A stretch of 64,000 nt of DNA from Pseudomonas deceptionensis (GTDB taxonomy: Bacteria; Pseudomonadota; Gammaproteobacteria; Pseudomonadales; Pseudomonadaceae). Positions within the stretch are counted from its first letter, which is position 1. Every line of letters starts with the position of its first letter. The notes beneath the pieces were generated by a model. That model saw only the letters and a list, made by a program, of their open reading frames with translations. It made no database searches and was not told the DNA's origin. The stretch lies in assembly GCF_900106095.1 (NCBI RefSeq), contig NZ_FNUD01000002.1, forward strand, positions 2,439,501 through 2,503,500. Direction: 5' to 3'. Shown here piece by piece: positions 35,662 to 44,150 of the stretch. A program made the position numbers and the translations under genes.

Positions 35662-36651
35662 TCAGGCTACCTCACAAAGGGTGCTCGAATCGATGGACAG
35701 CGCCACGCGCTGGCCGTCGGGGTACAGATCGCCGGGCGCGCGGTTGAGCACGTCGACGATCAGTTGCACACCTCGCACCTCGACCCGATAGCGGATCACG
35801 TTGCCCAGCAGGCTGTGGCTGAGGATCACCCCGTCGAGTTCGCCCTGCAGGCTCAAGCCCAGGGTTTCGGGGCGTATGGCGATGCGGCTGCTGACCGGTT
35901 GTTGCAGCAGGCGGCTGGCAGTGTCGGCATCCAGCAGGTTGTAGTTGCCGATAAAGCCTGCGGCAAATGCATCCACCGGCGCGGCATAGAGGGTTTGCGC
36001 ATTGCCGCTTTGAACAATGTGGCCCTTGTTCATCAGGAAAATACGGTCGCTCATGACCAGTGCTTCTTCCTGGTCGTGGGTAACGAAAATGGTGGTCAGG
36101 CCCAGCTCGCGCTGGATGGTGCGGATTTGCTCGCGCAAGTGTTTGCGAATGCGGGCATCCAGCGCTGACAGCGGTTCGTCCAGCAGCAACAGGCGCGGGC
36201 GTGTCACCAGCGAGCGCGCCAGGGCTACACGCTGGCATTGGCCGCCCGACAGCTGATGCGGGTAGCGCTTGGCAAAGTCATTCAACTCCACCAGCTGCAA
36301 CACCTCGGTCACACGCTTGTGGCTGTCATCGGCTTTGACCTTCTGCATGCGCAGGCCGAAGGCCACGTTTTGCTCGACGGTCATGTTGGGGAACAGGGCA
36401 TAGCTTTGAAACACCATGCCGATGCCGCGTTTTTGCGGGCTAAGGGGCACGATGTCCTGGCCATCGAGCAGGATCTTGCCGCCGTCCACCGAGGTCAGCC
36501 CGGCGATGCAACGCAGCAGGGTGGACTTGCCGCAGCCGGACGGGCCGAGCAGGGTGACGAATTCACCTTTGGCGATGCTGCAGTTGATATCGCCGAAAAC
36601 CGGGGTGCTGGAATAGGATTTTTGCAGGTGTTCAACGCTGACGAAGCTCAT
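35662..36651 (-). CDS. ABC importer ATPase (PotA/PhnT type)
   Basis: A 329-residue CUT1/PotA-type ATPase. Walker A GPSGCGKST, signature LSGGQCQRVALARS, Walker B LLLLDEPLSALD and switch VTHDQEEAL are intact; a C-terminal TOBE-like domain starts at about 245. Its start overlaps the stop of the permease gene (ATGA). In family terms, such ATPases drive spermidine, iron or 2-aminoethylphosphonate uptake. Here the neighbouring hydrolase genes point to an organophosphorus compound. Confidence 0.92.
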   Translation of the reverse strand: MSFVSVEHLQKSYSSTPVFGDINCSIAKGEFVTLLGPSGCGKSTLLRCIAGLTSVDGGKILLDGQDIVPLSPQKRGIGMVFQSYALFPNMTVEQNVAFGLRMQKVKADDSHKRVTEVLQLVELNDFAKRYPHQLSGGQCQRVALARSLVTRPRLLLLDEPLSALDARIRKHLREQIRTIQRELGLTTIFVTHDQEEALVMSDRIFLMNKGHIVQSGNAQTLYAAPVDAFAAGFIGNYNLLDADTASRLLQQPVSSRIAIRPETLGLSLQGELDGVILSHSLLGNVIRYRVEVRGVQLIVDVLNRAPGDLYPDGQRVALSIDSSTLCEVA

Positions 36652-37448
36652 TGGCTTTTGTCCTTGTTCAGGAAGGTGGCAACCCAGGTCAGCACCAGTA
36701 CAAAGAGGAAATAGGAAATGACCAGCGCGCTGGTGAAGTGCCCGCTGCTGTTGCGCATGTTGTTCAAGAACACCTGCAAGGTTTCGTAGCGTGTACCCAC
36801 CAGAATATTGGCAAATACAAACTCGCCGAACAGGAACGAGAAAGACAGCAGCAGTGCAACCATCAAGCCTTTACGCAAATTGGGCAGCACCACCAGAAAC
36901 GCTGCCTGCCAGGTGCTGGCACCCAGCAGTTGGGCGGCATCCATCAGGTCGCGCAGGTTGATGGCTTGCAAGTTGTTGGTGATCGCCCGGTACATGAAGG
37001 GCAGCGCGACGGTGAAATAGCAGCCGATCAGAATCCATGGCGTACCGACCATTTGCAGCGGGCCGGAACCATAGAGCTGCAGCAGGCCTACCGATGACAC
37101 CACCGGCGGCACGGCGAACGGCAGCAGGATCAGGATGTTCATCAGCGCATCGAGCTTGGGGAAGTGGTAATGCACCACAAACAGCAACGGCAAAATCAGG
37201 ATTACCGACAGCACCAGTGCGGCGACGCAGACCAGCAACGACTGACCGAAAGCGGCCAGAAAACGCGGGTCGTTCCACAGTTGGCTATACCACTTGAAGG
37301 TGAAACCGCTGGGCAGGATGGTGGCTGACCAACTGCTGGAGATGGAGTAAATCAGTGTGCCCAGCAGGGGCAGCAGCAAAATCAGAAACAGCAGCCAGAC
37401 GACGCTGCGGTGGTAAACGCTGGCGGACGTGGATTCAGCGCGCGACAT
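36648..37448 (-). CDS. ABC importer permease 2
   Basis: A 266-residue inner-membrane protein with six hydrophobic segments. The EAA loop region reads RAITNNLQAINLRDLMDAAQLLGAST, as in PotC/CysW-type permeases. It overlaps the first permease gene by 14 bp and the ATPase gene by four. With its partner it forms the channel of the importer. Confidence 0.9.
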   Translation of the reverse strand: MSRAESTSASVYHRSVVWLLFLILLLPLLGTLIYSISSSWSATILPSGFTFKWYSQLWNDPRFLAAFGQSLLVCVAALVLSVILILPLLFVVHYHFPKLDALMNILILLPFAVPPVVSSVGLLQLYGSGPLQMVGTPWILIGCYFTVALPFMYRAITNNLQAINLRDLMDAAQLLGASTWQAAFLVVLPNLRKGLMVALLLSFSFLFGEFVFANILVGTRYETLQVFLNNMRNSSGHFTSALVISYFLFVLVLTWVATFLNKDKSQ

Positions 37449-38271
37449 GGTAGCTCCTCTTTAACAGCCACTGATGCACCAGGGTGACCAGGGTCATCAG
37501 CCCCACCAGAATCACCGCCAGGGCGCTGGCCATGTTCGGGTCCAGGCTGATATCGCCCGACACCATCGCGGCGATACGGATCGGCAGTACGTTGAAGTTG
37601 CCGGTGGTTAATGCATACACCGTGGCGTAGGCGCCCAGGGCGTTGGCCAGCAGGATCACGAACGTGCCGAGCAGAGCCGGGGTGAGCACCGGCATGCCGA
37701 TATGGCGCCAGAACTGCCAGCTGTTAGCGCCCAGCAATGAGGCGGACTCACGCCAGTCTTCGCGCAGGGCATCAAAGGCTGGGTAAAGCAGCAGTACGCC
37801 AAGGGGAATCTGGAAGTAGGTGTACAGGATGATCAGGCCGGTTTTGGAATACAGGTTGAAGTCCTGAATGATCCCCGCCTGTTTGAGCATGATCGTGATG
37901 CTGCCGTTGAAGCCCAGCAAAATGATGAACGCAAAGGCCAGCGGTACCCCGGAGAAGTTGCTGGTCATGTTGGCGAACGCGTTCACAAAATTGCGCAGCC
38001 GCGAGTCCACCTTGCGCAGTGAGTAACTGCCCAGGATGGCGATCACGATGCCAAACAGGCTGGACCAGAAGCTGATCTCCAGGCTGTGCTGGATCGCCTG
38101 CAAATAGAATTTCGAATTGAAGATCTTGATGAAGTTGGCCAGGCCCCAGCCGCTTTCCTCGGATTGCACGCTGTGAATTAGTACCCACACCAGCGGTGCG
38201 ATCTGAAACACGATAAAAAATACCGCGAAGGGCACCAGGCACAGCAGTGCCAGCCATTTACCACGGCTCAT
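37435..38271 (-). CDS. ABC importer permease 1
   Basis: A 278-residue inner-membrane protein with six hydrophobic segments, PotB/PhnU type, with an EAA-like loop YPAFDALREDWRESASLLGANS. The start MSRGKWLALL at 38271 overlaps the stop of the hydrolase gene (ATGA), which fixes it despite longer in-frame extensions. It pairs with the second permease. Confidence 0.9.
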   Translation of the reverse strand: MSRGKWLALLCLVPFAVFFIVFQIAPLVWVLIHSVQSEESGWGLANFIKIFNSKFYLQAIQHSLEISFWSSLFGIVIAILGSYSLRKVDSRLRNFVNAFANMTSNFSGVPLAFAFIILLGFNGSITIMLKQAGIIQDFNLYSKTGLIILYTYFQIPLGVLLLYPAFDALREDWRESASLLGANSWQFWRHIGMPVLTPALLGTFVILLANALGAYATVYALTTGNFNVLPIRIAAMVSGDISLDPNMASALAVILVGLMTLVTLVHQWLLKRSYHVAR

Positions 38272-39083
38272 GGTGCAGGCCTTAACAGGTCGCGGCACAG
38301 CGGTTTGTCATGGGCCACACCGAGCAGCTCGCAGATGGTGCCACACAGTTCTGTCTGTTTGGGCGTGACATCCGGGTTGAGGCTGAAGGCCTCGCCCAGG
38401 ACAAACAGCGGGACTTCACGTTCTTCGGGCAGCAGGCCATTGTGCGAGCGATCATTGTTCATGCCGTGGTCGGCCGTCACTATCACTTGATAGCCGGCGT
38501 CCAGCCAGCCTTGCAGGTAGTCGGCCAGGATGATGTCAGCCGAGCGTGCACTGTTGCGGTATTGCGGGGTGTCGAGGCCGTGCTTGTGCCCGGCATCGTC
38601 GATGTTCATGGGGTGGACCAGTAAAAAATCGGGTGCGTGCGCCAGGCGCAGGCTTTCTGCATCGGCGAACAGGTGGGAATCCGGGTAGTGATCGTTCCAG
38701 TAGAAATGCCCGTATTGAATAGGCAGGTCTGGCGCCAGGGTGTGGCGGTCACGGGGGATTATAAACGGTGAGCGGTTATACAGTTCGCTGACCCAGTGAT
38801 AGGCCGCTGCTGCGGTGCTCAGCCCGCCATCTCGGGCGTAATGGAACACGCTGCGCTGGTTGGACAGGCGCGAAACATTGTTGTGCACGATGCCGCTTTC
38901 AATCGGCGGTACGCCGGTGAGGATGCATTCGTAGAGCGGGCGCGACAGCGCCGGCAACTCACAGGTGAGCTTGTACAGCGCGGCGCGCTCAGCCCCGACA
39001 TAGGCCTGCAAATGCCCCATGGCATGACGGGCCACCTCGTAGTTGAGCCCGTCGAGTACGACCAGAATGACGTTGTGTTTCAT
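38268..39083 (-). CDS. Cytoplasmic alkaline-phosphatase-superfamily hydrolase
   Basis: A 271-residue metal hydrolase of the nucleotide pyrophosphatase/phosphodiesterase branch. Metal ligands are visible as D11 (VVLDGLN), MNIDDAGHKHG and VIVTADHGMNND. The nucleophile position is taken by Ser (S47 in LPALSRPLYECILTG), where most NPP enzymes have Thr. With the start at 39083 (MKHNVILVVLDGLN) there is no signal peptide, so hydrolysis happens in the cytoplasm after uptake. It is inserted in the operon between the binding protein and the permeases. Likely substrates are phosphodiesters, phosphonates or phosphate esters. PhnA-type phosphonoacetate hydrolases are longer (about 400), so the substrate is not settled. 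Confidence 0.85.
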   Translation of the reverse strand: MKHNVILVVLDGLNYEVARHAMGHLQAYVGAERAALYKLTCELPALSRPLYECILTGVPPIESGIVHNNVSRLSNQRSVFHYARDGGLSTAAAAYHWVSELYNRSPFIIPRDRHTLAPDLPIQYGHFYWNDHYPDSHLFADAESLRLAHAPDFLLVHPMNIDDAGHKHGLDTPQYRNSARSADIILADYLQGWLDAGYQVIVTADHGMNNDRSHNGLLPEEREVPLFVLGEAFSLNPDVTPKQTELCGTICELLGVAHDKPLCRDLLRPAP

Positions 39084-39123
39084 GTACGGTGACTCCGCAA
39101 ACAGAAGTAGCAAGCCAACACCC

Positions 39124-39203
39124 GTAATCGCTGCCGAGGAACGAGAGCTGCAAGCTTTTAGCAATCAAAAGCTCGCAGCCTTCGTTCCTCGGCAGCGACT
39201 ACA
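39124..39203. repeat. Long imperfect inverted repeat after the binding-protein gene
   Basis: Arms containing CGCTGCCGAGGAACGA and TCGTTCCTCGGCAGCG, plus inner AGCTTTT/AAAAGCT, form a hairpin of about 80 bases. It is a REP-like variant not matched elsewhere in the window. It lies between the binding-protein gene and the hydrolase gene of one operon. Confidence 0.75.
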
Positions 39204-39220
39204 GACATCGGTTCAGCGGG

Positions 39221-40288
39221 TTACTGCATATTGATGATGACTTCTTCCTGCCACAGCTGTGGCAAGGCCTTGGAGGTTTTTTCCCAGGCGTCGGCGTCTT
39301 TGATCGGGGTTACATTTTTGTACTGGTCATTGGAGAGCAGCTTGGCTTGAACGTCATCCGGCAGCTTCAAGTGCTCAGCACGAATCGGCCGTGCATTGCC
39401 TCGCGCCAGGTTGGTTTGCCCGGCATCGCTGAAGATGTATTCACGGGTCAGTTTGGCGGCGTTCGGGTGCTTGGCGTATTTGTTGATGATGGTGGTGTAG
39501 CCCGAGATCACCGAACCGTCGGACGGGATCAGCACCACGTAGTCATCCGGGTTGACCATTTTTGCTTTGTAGCTCAGGCCGTTGAAGTCCCAGACAACGC
39601 CGACTTCCACTTCACCTTTCTCCATGGTGGCGATCGTCGGGTTGGCCAGTGACAAACGACCTTGCTTGGCGATGTCGGCAAACATCAACAGGGCAGGCTG
39701 GACGTTCTTTTCGTTGCCGCCATTGGCCAGAGCTGCTGCCAGCACACCATTGGTAGCCTGTGCGGCGGTGCTCACGTCACCGATGGAAACCTTGTATTTG
39801 CCGGACTTCAGATCAGCCCACTTGGTCGGAACTTCAGAGCCATGCAGCAGCTTCTTGTTGACGATAAACGCGATGGTGCCGGTGTAGGCCAGCGCCCAGT
39901 TACCGTCCTTGTCCTTGGCCCAGTCAGGGATCTGGTCCCAGGTTGTTGGCTTGTACGGCTGGGTCACGCCCTTGGCGACGGCAATCGGGCCGAAGGCTGC
40001 GCCCACGTCACCGATGTCGGCACTGGCGTTGTCTTTTTCAGCGGCAAACTTGGCCACTTCTTGCGCCGAGCTCATGTCGGTATCGATGTGTTTGAGGCCG
40101 TAGAGCTTGTTCAGGTCAGCCCAGGTGCCTTTCCAGTTGGCCCAGTCATCGGGCATGCCGACACTGTTGACCGCGCCTTCAGCCCTGGCTGCGGCTTCCA
40201 GGGCTTTTAAATCGACATCGGCGGCCATGGCCGATGTGCACAGGGCAATGCTTGAACCTAACAGTGATGCGAGGAAAAACTGTTTCAT
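39221..40288 (-). CDS. Periplasmic solute-binding protein of the organophosphorus ABC importer
   Basis: A 355-residue binding protein of the family-1/6 (Fbp/PotD/PhnS-like) type. It has a signal peptide MKQFFLASLLGSSIALCTSAMA with cleavage near AMA-AD. The mature part shows ADIGDVGAAFGP, TGTIAFIVNKK and GVVWDFNGL. AAGGAG lies eight bases before the ATG at 40288; an upstream in-frame start is not needed. It is the first gene of the operon and is separated from the next by a large hairpin, which may let it be made in excess of the membrane parts. Ligand is unknown. Confidence 0.88.
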   Translation of the reverse strand: MKQFFLASLLGSSIALCTSAMAADVDLKALEAAARAEGAVNSVGMPDDWANWKGTWADLNKLYGLKHIDTDMSSAQEVAKFAAEKDNASADIGDVGAAFGPIAVAKGVTQPYKPTTWDQIPDWAKDKDGNWALAYTGTIAFIVNKKLLHGSEVPTKWADLKSGKYKVSIGDVSTAAQATNGVLAAALANGGNEKNVQPALLMFADIAKQGRLSLANPTIATMEKGEVEVGVVWDFNGLSYKAKMVNPDDYVVLIPSDGSVISGYTTIINKYAKHPNAAKLTREYIFSDAGQTNLARGNARPIRAEHLKLPDDVQAKLLSNDQYKNVTPIKDADAWEKTSKALPQLWQEEVIINMQ

Positions 40289-40343
40289 CCGAAGCTCCTT
40301 GGGCGTTTTCAACGCTGGGTTTTATTGCTTTTTTGCGGTGGGT

Positions 40344-40355
40344 TGGTCTAGGTCA
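40344..40355. promoter_or_regulatory. Candidate GntR/UTRA operator 1
   Basis: TGGTCTAGGTCA matches the recurrent HutC-subfamily operator shape TGGTCTAGACCA at 10 of 12 positions. It lies 56 bp upstream of the binding-protein start, a good place for repression. Confidence 0.4.
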
Positions 40356-40607
40356 GCAATACCTGAGCCAATTTAAGCCCGGCAGATGACACTTTAATGT
40401 CGGCATTACTTATGCAGGGGATATCGCGGGCCAGCGTGAGGATTTCAGATAAGCGTAGACCATCGCGCAGGCCCCGCACCGTAAGGCCTTTGGCTGTTTT
40501 TGAGCGGCATGCGGCGCGGTTGCTGTCATCGAACAGTCATATGTTCTGCCTAGGCTGGCAGGCTCTAGGGATGACTGTTTTTCGGTCATGCCTGCCCATA
40601 TTTGGTG

Positions 40608-40621
40608 CTGGACTAGTCCAG
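40608..40621. promoter_or_regulatory. Candidate GntR/UTRA operator 2
   Basis: CTGGACTAGTCCAG is a perfect 14-base palindrome, 14 bp before the regulator start. It shares TGG-CTAG--CA with operator 1 and could mediate autoregulation. The rest of the 346-bp divergent gap (40289-40634) shows no gene and one further palindrome, GCCTAGGC near 40549. Confidence 0.5.
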
Positions 40622-40634
40622 TCAGGTAACGTTG

Positions 40635-41354
40635 ATGCGAGAAGGTGCACCCAAGGCGGTGACGGCAATCAGTCGCACGCTACAAGAGCAAATTGAGCAC
40701 GGCCTGTTGGCGTGCGGCAGTCAGTTGCCGGCTGAGCGCAAACTCAGCGAGTTGTTTGCCACGACCCGCGTCACGGTGCGCGAGGCACTGCTGCAACTGG
40801 AAGCCCAGGGGCTGGTGTATCGCGAGGAGCGCCGGGGCTGGTTTATTTCGCCGCCGCGACTGGCTTACAACCTGATGCAGCGCAGTCACTTCCATGCCAT
40901 GGTCACGGCCCAGGGGCGCGTCCCCACCACTGAAGTGATTTCGGCGCGCCTGCTGCCAGCCACGGCGGCGGTGTGCGAGCGGTTGCAGTTGCCGGCGCTG
41001 TCCAGTGTGATCCAGATCTGCCGTGGCCGGCGCATTGACGGGCGGCTTGTGCTCTACGTCGAGCACTACCTGAACCCGCAATACTTTCCGCGGATTCTGG
41101 AGCTTGATCTCACGCAGTCGATTACCGAGCTGTATGCCCGGCATTACGATTTGCATTACGGTCGCGTGCGTTTTGAGATCGTGCCCACAGCGCTCCCGAT
41201 CGAAGCAGCGGCCACGCTCAAGCTATCTACGGGGAGCCCGGGTTTGAGAATTGCCCGGGTCAATTACGACCAGCACGAACGGCTGATCGACTGCGATCTG
41301 GAATATTGGCGACATGATGCGATTCATGTCGGGGTGGATGTGCAGGAGCGTTGA
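40635..41354 (+). CDS. GntR-family regulator with UTRA domain (PhnF/HutC-like)
   Basis: A 239-residue regulator. It has an N-terminal winged helix (about 10-70: LACGSQLPAERKLSELFATTRVTVREALLQLEAQGLVY) and a C-terminal UTRA effector domain (about 90-230, ending RIARVNYDQHERLIDCDLEYWRHDAI). UTRA regulators sense small metabolites such as phosphonates, urocanate or sugar phosphates. Divergence from the importer/hydrolase operon makes it the probable repressor. The ATG at 40635 is preferred to the TTG just before it. Confidence 0.9.
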   Translation: MREGAPKAVTAISRTLQEQIEHGLLACGSQLPAERKLSELFATTRVTVREALLQLEAQGLVYREERRGWFISPPRLAYNLMQRSHFHAMVTAQGRVPTTEVISARLLPATAAVCERLQLPALSSVIQICRGRRIDGRLVLYVEHYLNPQYFPRILELDLTQSITELYARHYDLHYGRVRFEIVPTALPIEAAATLKLSTGSPGLRIARVNYDQHERLIDCDLEYWRHDAIHVGVDVQER

Positions 41355-41367
41355 ACAAACCTGCTTT

Positions 41368-41454
41368 TGTGGGAGCGAGCCTGCTCGCGATGCATGCAGC
41401 GCGGTCTGTCAGGAGAGTCGGGCTGATATCATCGCGAGCAGGCTCGCTCCCACA
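41368..41454. repeat. Inverted pair of type-B REP elements
   Basis: TGTGGGAGCGAGCCTGCTCG at 41368 and its complement ending at 41454 flank about 40 bp. It lies between convergent genes. Confidence 0.9.
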
Positions 41455-41476
41455 AGGCGTGAGCGAACATCAAAGA

Positions 41477-43636
41477 TCAGTCCTTTTGCAACATACCACT
41501 GCCCGCCGTCACGACTTGCACACTCAGGCGCGGTGTGGCCAGGTCCAGTCCGGCTTCATCCAGATGACGCTTGAGTGACAGGTTGAACGCCCGCGAGACT
41601 TCCCATTGCTTGATCGGCGCAGTCTTGAAGCGGGCTCGCAGGATTGCGCTGCCGGATTCAAAACTTTCCACCCCCTGAATCTCCAGCGGCGACCAGATAT
41701 TGCGCCGTTGCAGCGGGTCGGTGCGCATTTTTTGCCCGACTTCGCGCATCAGTTTGATCGCGTCGTCGATTTCCATGTTGTAGGGGATCGCGACGCGGAA
41801 GATGGCGTAGCCGAACTCGCGGGAGTAGTTCTTGATGCTCTTGATTTCGCTGAACGGGATGGTGTGCACGATGCCGTCGATGTCCCGCAGGCGCACGGTG
41901 CGAATCGTCAAGCCTTCTACCGTTCCCAGGTGGCCGCCTACATCGACGTAGTCGTCGATGGCCAGGGAGTCTTCAATGATGATGAACAGACCCGTAATCA
42001 GGTCGGCTACCAGGGACTGCGCACCAAAGCCAATGGCCAGACCGATCACACCGGCACCGGCCAGCAGGGGGGTCACGTTCATGCCCATGTTTGCCAGGGC
42101 AACGATCAGCGCAATGATGAAAATCGCCACAAACAGGATGTTGCGGATCAGCGGCATCATGGTCTGGGCGCGGGCATTGGCCAGGCCTTTGCGCGAGCGG
42201 GTCAACGCGTGGTGCACGGCGGTGTCGGACAGTATCCAGATCAGCCAGGCAAACAGCAGGGTACCGGCAAGGCTGAACAGCTTGACGCTGATCTCATGGC
42301 CATCGCCTTCGGTGAAGCTGATCAGCGACAGGCCCCAGACCCGCAGCCCCAGCTCGATGAACACCAGCCACACCACCAGGTGCGCCAGGGTGTAGAGAAA
42401 GCTTTTCAGGCGCTCGGAATACAGTGCGTGACGTTTGTGCCCGCGTTGCGGTTTTTGCGCATGACGGCGTACCAGCCCGTTGATCACCATGCACAACACC
42501 ACCAGCACGGTACAGATCAGCGACTGGCGCAACGCGGTGCTGGTGTCACCGGCCGAGATGAAAGTAGCCACCAGCGAAATGCCCACCAGAATCAGGGCCG
42601 CCACATACCAGTAGGTACCGAGGATCTCGATGCTGTCGCTCAAAGCGCGGCGGGTCAGGCGCCGGGACAATGGCTGGTTGCGGATCAGGTGGGCGATGGG
42701 GCGGCGGAACCGGATGATAAACAGCCCGGTGGACAGCGCAGCCATCACATTGGCAAAGGTGGCAGCCGTATGGGCCAGATGTACGCCGAGGGTGGCGACC
42801 AGTCGCGGGTCACTCAGCGCTTCGCCAAAGGCCGCGAAGCTGCCGATCCACCACAGCGGTCTAAACGCCTGGTGCCGCAGGATATGCAGGGCGCGGTGGC
42901 GATGGGGGCCATCGAGCAAGGAGAACAGAATCACGCAAATTGCCGAGAAACAGGTACCGATCACCAGCGCATAGGCCAGCACCATCGCCAGGTCTTTACC
43001 CAGCGACGACGGCAAGGCGTAGCTCATGTACACCGTAATCATCAATGCGACCATCCACGGCCCCAGCTTGCGCAGGGCAAAGCGCAGCATGTCGACGGCC
43101 TTGGGGTGCTGGGGCAATTCTTCGCTCAGGCCGAAGCGCACGCGAACACGGTGGCTGACCCAGATCAGCAGTGCGGCCAGCAGGCTCCAGATCATGATGA
43201 TCAGTGCAAAGCCAAAAATAATCGGCAGCCACTCTCTTGCCGGGAGCATCAAGGCTCCCATTTCGTCTTTGGCCTGGGATATTTCCTTGGACCAGCGAGA
43301 GGTTGGGCTGTCAGCCCCGGAGAACTGCTTTTCGAGGTCGGACAGGGTGCTGCCGATCAGGCCCAAGACGCCGATTTCGGCTTCAGGCTGGGCTTTCTTT
43401 GTGGCGTCGCGCAGCTTTTTAAGGTCGGCCAGTAACTTGCTGCGCTGCTGATCGTTTTCGAGGTTCTTGATCACCTCGTCCAGCGATTGGCCGAGCGGCT
43501 CTGTCGGTTGCGCCTGGGTTTTATCCGAACTGCCGAGCAGGCCGGGCAAACCAACGGCCTGGGCCGAAGTCACGGGCAACAGCGTCAGCAGGCAAACCAG
43601 CAGAAAATAGGGCAAGGCGAAAAGACGAAGAAACAC
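41477..43636 (-). CDS. Large MscS-family mechanosensitive channel (YbiO-like)
   Basis: A 719-residue channel. A signal peptide and periplasmic helical region (about 25-130) are followed by about ten membrane segments. The pore/beta-domain module is C-terminal: ANMGMNVTPLLAGAGVIGLAIGFGAQSLVADLITGLF is the conserved MscS pore stretch, followed by DYVDVGGHLGTVEGLTIRTVRLRD. It opens on membrane tension during osmotic downshock. Length and layout match the YbiO group (about 740), not the small MscS (about 290). Confidence 0.92.
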   Translation of the reverse strand: MFLRLFALPYFLLVCLLTLLPVTSAQAVGLPGLLGSSDKTQAQPTEPLGQSLDEVIKNLENDQQRSKLLADLKKLRDATKKAQPEAEIGVLGLIGSTLSDLEKQFSGADSPTSRWSKEISQAKDEMGALMLPAREWLPIIFGFALIIMIWSLLAALLIWVSHRVRVRFGLSEELPQHPKAVDMLRFALRKLGPWMVALMITVYMSYALPSSLGKDLAMVLAYALVIGTCFSAICVILFSLLDGPHRHRALHILRHQAFRPLWWIGSFAAFGEALSDPRLVATLGVHLAHTAATFANVMAALSTGLFIIRFRRPIAHLIRNQPLSRRLTRRALSDSIEILGTYWYVAALILVGISLVATFISAGDTSTALRQSLICTVLVVLCMVINGLVRRHAQKPQRGHKRHALYSERLKSFLYTLAHLVVWLVFIELGLRVWGLSLISFTEGDGHEISVKLFSLAGTLLFAWLIWILSDTAVHHALTRSRKGLANARAQTMMPLIRNILFVAIFIIALIVALANMGMNVTPLLAGAGVIGLAIGFGAQSLVADLITGLFIIIEDSLAIDDYVDVGGHLGTVEGLTIRTVRLRDIDGIVHTIPFSEIKSIKNYSREFGYAIFRVAIPYNMEIDDAIKLMREVGQKMRTDPLQRRNIWSPLEIQGVESFESGSAILRARFKTAPIKQWEVSRAFNLSLKRHLDEAGLDLATPRLSVQVVTAGSGMLQKD

Positions 43637-43754
43637 TGGGCGATCAACCTCGAGGGGTGCGAATTGGCCGAGTGTACGCTAGGGCCCGCGATCATTCATT
43701 TCTTGTCACACATAAATGACTGGTCGCGGATTCAGGGGCAAAAAACCAGAGCGC

Positions 43755-43937
43755 CTATTCGTTCAGTTTGGCGAGGATCTTGAAAATGATGGTGCCGAAA
43801 ATCAGCAGCATGCCGCACCAGATCATCAGCACGCCAACGCCGCTACTGCGTTCGCGAAAGTTGAAGCCAATGGTCAGCAGCAACATGCCGCAAACAATCG
43901 GAATCATCATGGAGTGGAACGCAGCCGTTTCGAACAT
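43755..43937 (-). CDS. Small two-helix membrane protein, unknown
   Basis: A 60-residue protein with two hydrophobic segments (MMIPIVCGMLLLTIGF and GVLMIWCGMLLIFGTIIF) separated by a short charged loop NFRERSSG. Each segment has a Cys-Gly-Met-Leu-Leu motif, so it looks like an internal duplication. No family is recognised. Start at 43937 is the first ATG with a plausible upstream AGG. It is flanked by the MscS gene and a REP pair. Confidence 0.6.
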   Translation of the reverse strand: MFETAAFHSMMIPIVCGMLLLTIGFNFRERSSGVGVLMIWCGMLLIFGTIIFKILAKLNE

Positions 43938-44044
43938 GGTGATGGACCTGAGCAAATGAATACTTCAAGTCTAGGTCGGTTTGCGAAGATGTGTGCTGAT
44001 GTGTATCAAAAATGAATCAGTCAGAGCAGATGGCTTGTACGCGA

Positions 44045-44136
44045 CAGTGGGAGTGAGCCTGCTCGCGATGCAGGCGACGGGGGCTGGCAGCAGTCAAACT
44101 GCGGTGCTCCAGTCGCGAGCAGGCTCGCTCCCACAG
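44045..44136. repeat. Inverted pair of type-B REP elements
   Basis: GTGGGAGTGAGCCTGCTCGCG and its complement, with one change, enclose about 45 bp between 44045 and 44136. Confidence 0.87.
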
Positions 44137-44150
44137 GAGGGGGGTTGTGT

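Noticed and set aside
41606..43435. Plus-strand open frame of about 600 codons opposite the MscS-type gene
   Set aside because: The translation is rich in Gln, His, Asp and Arg with no hydrophobic core, and the minus strand encodes an unmistakable channel.
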